Shown one piece after another: positions 56,800-64,000 of a stretch of 64,000 nucleotides of DNA. Position numbers and translations under genes: made by a program. Every line of letters begins with the position of its first letter. Position 1 is the stretch's first letter. The stretch comes from Flabesymbios commensalis. Taxonomy: Eukaryota; Annelida; Polychaeta; Terebellida; Flabelligeridae. The DNA is taken from assembly GCA_964017125.1 (NCBI GenBank), contig OZ024902.1, positions 106,064,560 to 106,128,559 on the forward strand, in the 5' to 3' direction. The notes beneath the pieces are model-generated. The model was given only the letters and a program-made list of their open reading frames with translations. It was not told where the DNA came from and did no database searches.

Positions 56800-58065
56800 T
56801 AATTTAAAAATATTGAAAACTCGGGGAGTGATCAGCCTCTGAAAACGGATAAAAGAAACATGTTAAATGGCAATCCCTTAAAATGCTAATTTGATCCAGA
56901 TTAACTATCCCCATCGACTATAAAAGGCATAGCAGACCTTCTCGATATTTAAAGGTTATTGTGTAAATCTTTGAAGTATTTCTGATGAAAAAAAAAGTAG
57001 CAGGCCAAATTTGTTCCCACAGAATAATAAAAAGTAGTAGGATCCTTTACCCAATCAATAAGATTGGCCAAATTATTTGTCTAAAATTAGCTAGAGGGCG
57101 ATTGTGACTTTTTATGTAACAGTACATTTTGGACTGAGTTCTATGCGTTCTTGGCGGCCATTTTAAATTTTGTGGCCAATTTGAATTGATGCAATTTTTC
57201 TACTTCCGACTTCGAACTTCTTCAGATTTCGGACTTCAGATTTCCAGCTTTGGACTTGCGAGTTTAGACTTCAGACTTTCGACTTCCTAGTTCAGAGTTT
57301 AGACTTTCGACTTCTGACTTTCGACTTCCGACTTCCATCTTCGAACTTATATTTTAAGACTTCAGTCTTCGGACTTGCGAGTTCGGACTTCTGATTTCCG
57401 ACGTCGGGACTTCAGACTAGGGCCTTCAGGCTTTTAATTCCGTTCTCGGACTTCTGATTTCGGTTTCCGAGTGCAGACGAAAGTTAGTCTGAAGTCGAAA
57501 GTCTGAAGGCCGACTTTCGAATTCCGTCTTTTGACTTAGGACTTGAGACGTCTGACTTAGAACTCTTTGGTTAGTGAACCGTGTTGATTGTGCTGGACAA
57601 TAAAAATGCGACCCATACAGACTTTTAGAAAGCCGTTGTGAAAAAACTACAAAAGATAAAAACATATCATACAAATGTTCGAATAATCAGTTTGTATGAG
57701 CGCACATGTTACAAGAACCAGACTTGTAAAATATTGAAAATTCGGGGAGGTAAAAGGGTTAAATAATAATTGGGAAGCGCCTTAAAATCTTTGATTGTCT
57801 AAATTTATACAAATCGTCAATCCCGATTGCTATAAGATTTGGTACATTGTTTCACAGTTATAAGATGCCACACGTTGTCATTTTTGGAGAAACCGGAATA
57901 AATATGAGTTACGGCGATTAATTTTTACGATTATGAAAAATGCGACCCCTCCGACCTTCACAAAGCCGTCGTCAACAAACTACAAAATTTAAAAACTACA
58001 ACACAAATGTCCCAATAACCAGTTTGTACAAATGCTACAAAAACTTGATTGTAGCAGTAATGTTT
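56800..58065. repeat. Low-copy repeats around a GACTTC satellite
   Basis: 57200-57560 is a tandem repeat of CGACTTCGGACTT. Around it, AATGCGACCC...AAAGCCGT(T/C)GT is found at 57605 and 57938, and AATATTGAAAA(C/T)TCGGGGAG at 56811 and 57731, with common downstream sequence. Confidence 0.6.
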
Positions 58066-58160
58066 GCACTAAGTTGTATACACCCAACATTGGTTAAAAG
58101 CTGGGCTACCGTCTGCAACAACGGCCCGACATCGACACAGCAGTAGATAAATGTATTTCA
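58066..58160. repeat. Decayed CCCAGCA-family miniature element
   Basis: CACCCAACATTGGTTAAAAGC, GGGCTACCGTCTGCAACAACGG and CCGACATCGACACAGCA are recognisable. Confidence 0.4.
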
Positions 58161-60429
58161 ATTATTAAATGTTGCGCTTAAAAGGAGCATAGCATGCAGT
58201 TTGCTCAGACAGCTACCAGCTTGATTCCATTCAATCAATGAATGGGCCGTGACCCGACATAAAAAATGCACAGTGATTCAAAACATAATAAGTCGCCAAC
58301 ATGTACAATGGAAAACACATTTTTAGCAGAGTTGTGCACAGCACCAGGATCTTCCAGCCATGTGTTCTGTTTCTAGGACGCACACGCAGAATGTCAAACA
58401 ATTATAATCCAAGTGCAGCAAGTTGAGCAATGACCGCATTCTTAGTGCAAACTGACAATAGTACCGTGAGTCTTCAGGCATCTTGAAACTATATTTTCAC
58501 GTGAAATATTTGGAATAAATATTACACCTGAAGCTATAGTGAGGCATAGCATAAGGTTGTGATAAACAATAAATTTACTAAGCTTTACACCTAAAAATAG
58601 GCAAACATAAATAATAATTTGAATACATTCCTTTCACGAATTAGTTTTATATGCTAGCCTAGCTGATTTTCTTACCGTCATGATTGCATCATTTACCATG
58701 AAATAAAAAAATCAGTATATTCTAGATCAGCACCGAATAAATCTGGCCTATTGCATGTAAATCCATAAAAAAACATCGCTAGCTGGAGAACGATAATAGG
58801 TGAATAAAATGACAACTAAAAATCAAATCAGTAAAATCAGACAGCTAGAAATATCGCCATCTTAAAATGGGACATGTCATTTTAATATAGGATGTTTAAT
58901 AGCCCTACACCTTTTTCATTCATATTGTATAAATTACAGGTGACGAAAGTGTTTTTATCTAGCTCCCAAAATTATGATATTATTGCTTCAGGTGTAATAT
59001 TGAATCCAAATATTTTACGTGAAAATATAGCTTTAACTTCACCTGCCCATAGAATCATTATTATATATAAACATCATCGTCAAAGGGCCGTGGGTCGAGG
59101 GTGCACATGGAGGGTTGAGGGGTTTCATGGGGTTTTCGATATATCTTATCCCTCTCTAATTCTTACACACTTTAAATATTGGCTAGTGAATAAACTTGGA
59201 AGAGCGGTACTCATCACTCGTCACTTCCCCGTGTCATGGCATGTCATCAATCATCATCATAGTTGCATTGTCTGCCATGTCGCTCAGACGCGTACGTGAT
59301 TGAGATTGGGCTTAAATATTTTCGCTCCATCCTTTGTCCGCATGCCTAACGCTGGACCGACATTGAATTAGGTGTATCTGATTGCCTTTTCAGTTGGGTA
59401 GGCCTACAAGTCCACTAGTCTACTTCTAACGTTAGTCAGTTGACAGGCAGCTTATTTTCCACCGTTTAGTTTCGTCACAGCCTCGTACCGAATATATGTT
59501 ATTACACGCTGATTTTATATATAGCCTACATTTTAATAGATATAAACAGTTCTTAGTTGAATAAAACATGTACGCATATCTTATGGTTGAGTGTTGTATG
59601 ATTTTTAGACGTCTGAACATCTATAGACTTAAAATAGTAAGTTATTACGCACAGTGACAAAATTTGGTAGTCTACACGTTAATGTAAAATAAACCAGATT
59701 CACAAACATCAAAAAGAGTGTGTGCTGCCATAAACAAATCTTTATCGGCGAGGCCTATTAAGTCTAATAACTATAATTACACGGTACATCTACTTGATAT
59801 ATATGTCATGGTTTAGAACACACCAGAAACACCATCTCGACTCAAAAAGAAATGTTATTCTCCATGATAAACTCAGGCACCAATACCACCCTGTATACTG
59901 CCGAGCAAAGCCTATAGGCAGTATCCGATTGCTTCACAAGTAAGCTGATATTGTTTTATTGGTTTTGTGGAGCGGTAGGCTATATTTATCTAGTTCTAGA
60001 TCTATTAGGACGTCTGACCTAATTACTACGTTTACTTCTCGCGTTACACCTCTCAAGTAAAGTTATAATTATGTACCACACTTCTAGCATAATATATATT
60101 TCAAAGAATAGAATATTATCACAATGCTATAGAATTACAACATAAAATATTGTTGTGATATCAGGTTTAACAGGTGTAGCCTTTATGTAGGCCTATTCAT
60201 CACAATTCAATAACGCCTATTTTCAATATGGTTTAGGTATATAGTCTGATATCAAGTTTGAAGACCTATTAACCGACTACAAATTTTACCCCTGTTCATT
60301 TGTGTGCCATTTCAACTCTACGGAAAACATACAGTCCTGCAGCCATTTCGGCGCATTAAACTTATCGTACACATTGCCATCTTTGTCCTGGCAGTTACTT
60401 ATTTTCACCCGAGTCAAGTCAGGCATTTG
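58161..60429. other. No gene recognised
   Basis: AT-rich; a plus-strand open frame of 135 codons at 58892-59299 has no recognised motif. A short decayed miniature-element piece (AACGCTGGACCGACATTGAA) is at 59348. Confidence 0.45.
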
Positions 60430-60500
60430 AGGTTGAAGTGCCTTGCCAAAGGACACAACATCGAAATAATGTCCCAAAATTGACGGGTGAACAATTCAAA
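60430..60500 (-). mobile_element. SINE body fragment
   Basis: AGTGCCTTGCCAAAGGACAC and AACATCGAAATAATGTCCCA match the CCTTGGGCAAGGCAC body of the 15850-16170 SINE in the minus orientation. Confidence 0.5.
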
Positions 60501-60512
60501 TTAATCGGATCA

Positions 60513-60754
60513 GCAGATGAACCAATGGATGGGGTTTTAGGCAACCTTTGTGCACATAGGCTAAACTGGGCCAGGACAACCTCCTGAGGATGGTGAGATG
60601 AATGCCCTCCATACACAATTCGAAATTTGAGCCTTGCCGGTTTGAGAGCGAGCACGCTACCTCTCGGTCACGGAGGCTCCCAACAATATTGAATCTTTAC
60701 GAGTGAGCGGGGAAGAAACATATTGTTTTACCACGGCACCAGGGCCCCCGCCCT
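60513..60754 (-). mobile_element. Dimeric tRNA-derived SINE with 9-bp target duplication
   Basis: ATCGGATCA stands at 60504-60512 and 60755-60763. The minus strand runs GGCGGGGGCCCTGGTGCCGTGG, then AACAATATGTTTCTTCCCC, GTGACCGAGAGGTAGCGTGC, and CTGGCCCAGTTTAGCC, the same parts as in 23918-24232. Its first tRNA-like unit is shortened. Confidence 0.75.
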
Positions 60755-60763
60755 ATCGGATCA

Positions 60764-61004
60764 ACAAGGATTATTATCGGAAAGTTAGGCTATGTTTAAT
60801 ATTTTATACAACGGATATTTGAATTCTGATTTCTGAGTAACGTGTATAATTATAATGTGACATAAACACATGTCGGTTTTTAAATACTGCATTAAAACGA
60901 TAACAGAATAATTATCTTCTAATCTATTATGATATTAATTACAGGCTCTAGAAAAGAGCAAATGATCTATATACTTCTTCGAACCAGTAAACGATAGACC
61001 TTGG
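60764..61004. other. No gene recognised
   Basis: AT-rich sequence. Confidence 0.5.
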
Positions 61005-61090
61005 CCCACTGTTGGTTTAATGATGTACCGCTGTCTGCGTCAATGGCCCATTGTTATCAAACCAACATTGTGTTGACGTCTCGTGGATCG
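61005..61090. repeat. Decayed CCCAGCA-family miniature element
   Basis: CCCACTGTTGGTTTAATGATG, ACCGCTGTCTGCGTCAATGGCC and CAACATTGTGTTGACGTCTCG fit the family interior. Confidence 0.45.
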
Positions 61091-64000
61091 CGCTTTCAAC
61101 CAGATTATTCAATGCTGTGTACACAAATTGTATGCATTTTGTATGTAGGTAACCATCATTTGTATGCATGAACGTCTGATCAAATTGTAAAACCAGCCGG
61201 TTTAAACAGTATTCTGAAGTTTTCTTACACTGGAGTAGAACTGCTTCTGTGAATACGGGTTAAAAATAATTTACGCAGCCGTTTAGTTACACTTGTCTAA
61301 ACGCTAAGCTCGGGTTTTGGTAAACCTCTTTTGTGAATACGGCCGTTGGAGAGCATCGGATATATCGAACGCGATAGGATGCCAAAATGAGTATGAACTG
61401 TGTTCTGCTGAGTGCATCGTGAAAATAAATCATTAAACTCTTGATATATGTACAAGTTCTCGGTTCCGTGAAGGTAGGCCTAATGGTATTTTGATTACTC
61501 ACGTTGAATGTATATCATTCCCCCGACAACTGTCGCCAGAGTGAAATACATTTTTTTTTATTGAACATAATTAAACAACAGGAAGATAATGTAGCCTACA
61601 AGTAATATTAAGCACTAGAATACAAATACTAGAATTGTAAGATTGTACTATTGTGATAATTAAACCACTAAAATTATACTTATGATGTAGTATTCATATG
61701 TCAATGTCGCTACTCTGCTAGGACAATACTAGTAGCGTGACCCCTTCACCTTGTCAATTGGGCGTGTAAATCAACATCAATTTCAAGACACTAATCAGCT
61801 AATAACGTAGGCCCACCGCCCTTAGGTCTTTAACTAGCTCAGAATATGTCAACAGATAAATGCCACTTTGCTCCCCTGCCATCGCATAATTATGACCCTT
61901 GTTTGACGAAGAGAAATGTCGTCTGTGGTTACATAATTTATTATAATAAATTTAGTGGTGGAAATGCTTCAATTTAAAAAACTGTCAATACAATTTCTAA
62001 AAAGGGAACAACAATGTTATAACAAAGAATGGGGCCTACAATTTGGACTAACACCATTTGGCACAGTAGAATGCCAATTCACCAGTAGAGCGTTAACAGG
62101 TTGTATATTATTTTTCTATAGGCTATACAACGTGGATAGACCTTTGGAATCTTGCGACTGTAGAGTGATGTAATATTTTTGCCATGATGGCAAATGAATG
62201 CGCTCAATTATCTATGTAAGCCTATTAATGTCCGATTTTTTTATTAATTGTATATTTACATTTCGTGTGTATTATTAGGCACTCTACGTCAGGTAAACGC
62301 GCACTTACTTCGGGGTGCTTATGGTTGAAGGTCATTAGACATATAAAGTTTTATAAACGCATGGTTGCTCTACTTGATCGTGAATATACTTGCCAGGTCA
62401 GGGCACCAAACATTTGGAATACATTTCTTCGTCATATTGGTAACCGATAAGGACATGTTGGACAAGGGAGATGACACGATTTTTTAATATACGTTGATAA
62501 ACATATTTTAGCTGTAAAGCTATTACATACACAGGCCTACATTTCTTCCGTAGTGCATGACGCGAAATATTTTACATCTGGAACTTTGAATAAATATATT
62601 AAAAATGATATAGATGCGCTCTTTTAATAGACCTACTCTCACTCATTATGTAATTACTCTGGTTCTACGCTTTCCAGAGGGTTTTTTGCTATAGGCCTAT
62701 GCAGTAGCTATTTAATTATCTCTGGTTTTGGTGCGGGAAACTTTACAATGCTGTTTAACTGTAGGTTATTTTAAATAGTTCGGATGCAGATTTTATTTAA
62801 CCTGTGCTTGTTTTAGTGTACAATGTTGTTTGATTTTAAGTTAACTTAGCATGCCTATATACATTTTCATGTGATTTTACGGGAACTAATCCTGTTGTAT
62901 ATAGTCATGTACATGTTCATTTTAATGACGCATAAGTCTGCATAGATTTACCGTCGACATATAATATCTATATATCTATATATCTATCTAAACAATAACT
63001 ATAGAGTAATGTTACATTGCAGTCAAAGATGAAAATACATGTCTACAACTATACGAAGTTCAGAATGACCAATACAAGTCAGAAGTAGTGATAGATATAG
63101 TCAGGTTCACATTAAATTCATCAACCAGGGTGCATGAATTTCGCGGATTCCTCAGTAAATTCTAAAGCAATGTTCATGACATTTTGCACAGACAATTGTC
63201 TAGCCATGCATGGGGCGACTACTGGCGAAGTTTTTAAAGATATTTCAGAAATTACACCATTTGACATGGTTGAAAATTGGCTGAGAAATCAGCGAAATGC
63301 ATTCACCACGGTTGATGTGAATCCGACTTTAGTCATCATAATTTGTTAAAATGATGTAAATTAATTGACGGTTTCATTGTAGGCCTGTTTAATATATCGG
63401 CGGGGAACTGCATGTTTCAGTATTTAAAACAAATGTAGACCTATACATAATTTAATTCTCGATGCTGGTCGTAGCATCCGGACAATAACTGATGTCAATA
63501 TAACGTCCGCTTCGCCCTGCGCTCGGTCCTCATTTTGGTCTCTATCCTCATTTTGGAAAATATACAGGCTATATTATAGTCTGTGAGATTAACCACTTTT
63601 AATTACGTGTCTGAGCCCAGAAGATTTGAAGATTATTTCTAACTCAGAATTGCATGATGGTTCTGAAAATCCATTTCTTAAATGCCGCTGACGCTGCGTT
63701 TTCGCAGAAAAAACATTTTCTGACGTTTTTTGCGTGTTTTTTTTTATACAGATATGGTAAAATCGCTATTTTAACCAGTGACAATTTAACCAGTGACACT
63801 TCATCTCACAGTCCACTGATCTAATGACGCCAATAAGCCTTAAATAACAAATCTGATACAATGTTCGATTAAAAAAAATTCAAGTATAAACTTTCTTATG
63901 GGAAATAGGCCTACATCACACATTTGTTTTTTAATTCTTTTTACTTCTTTGGCACGTACTCAGCATGTATGTTAACAACACAACATTCGGGATAACATTA
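61091..64000. other. No gene recognised
   Basis: AT-rich with short open frames (72 codons at 61955-62173 and 71 at 63134-63349, both plus) that show no domain. (TATC)n lies at 62965-62988. Nothing else is supportable. Confidence 0.5.

Noticed and set aside
58892-59299. 135-codon frame
   Set aside because: No recognised motif or splice context; length is possible by chance.

Overview
The window looks like a stretch of AT-rich, repeat-crowded nuclear DNA from an animal, most likely a marine invertebrate and perhaps a deuterostome (echinoderm or hemichordate). The signs are one probable spliced cytokine gene of the interleukin-17 family, several non-LTR retrotransposon remnants, tRNA-derived SINEs, a DIRS-like tyrosine-recombinase retroelement fossil, many TIR or foldback elements carrying tandem arrays, and very frequent copies of the short word (T)AGGCCTA. 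Species assignment is inference only. Nothing suggests a prokaryote: there are no operons and no dense coding.

Layout. 0-17 kb holds hairpin/MITE copies, a LINE linker piece running into a ~1 kb minisatellite (2.2-3.6 kb), a GC-rich inverted-repeat element (4.2-5.2 kb), a LINE 3' end (5.3 kb), a neat TIR miniature element filled with 20-bp repeats (7.0-7.3 kb), a hairpin plus ~130-bp tandem units (10.2-10.9 kb), SINEs (12.1-12.7 kb), a split LINE (13.4-15.2 kb) and a GC-ended TIR element filled with palindromic AT repeats and a nested SINE (15.3-16.7 kb). 17-21 kb is a 21-bp satellite interrupted by a 3.2-kb TIR element and by a SINE. 22.5-23 kb is a 10/20-bp satellite. 23.6-24.2 kb has a duplicated CRE/TATA module and a SINE with a perfect 13-bp target duplication.

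24.4-29.3 kb is a 4.85-kb near-palindromic element: three ~354-bp repeats at each end, long inverted inner arms and a decayed protein-coding core of a family that I recall as widespread and multicopy in invertebrates. 29.3-36.1 kb holds a 30-bp satellite, LINE ends and dispersed repeats. 36.2-43.1 kb appears to be a second, larger foldback structure with inverted arrays of a ~30-bp satellite, a nested L2/CR1-like LINE, and a further 1.1-kb insertion in that LINE. 44.5-48.5 kb is a decayed DIRS/PAT-like element on the minus strand. 50.3 kb repeats the CRE/TATA module, and 50.8-52.0 kb is a further inverted-repeat element built from tRNA-Asp-like units.

The only convincing host gene is the two-exon IL-17-like gene at 52.60-53.36 kb on the plus strand, with a 108-bp TIR miniature element just upstream. 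From 53.4 to 64 kb I see tandem simple repeats, decayed miniature elements and SINE copies but no convincing gene. Apart from the cytokine gene, most open frames here are products of tandem repeats that lack stop codons.
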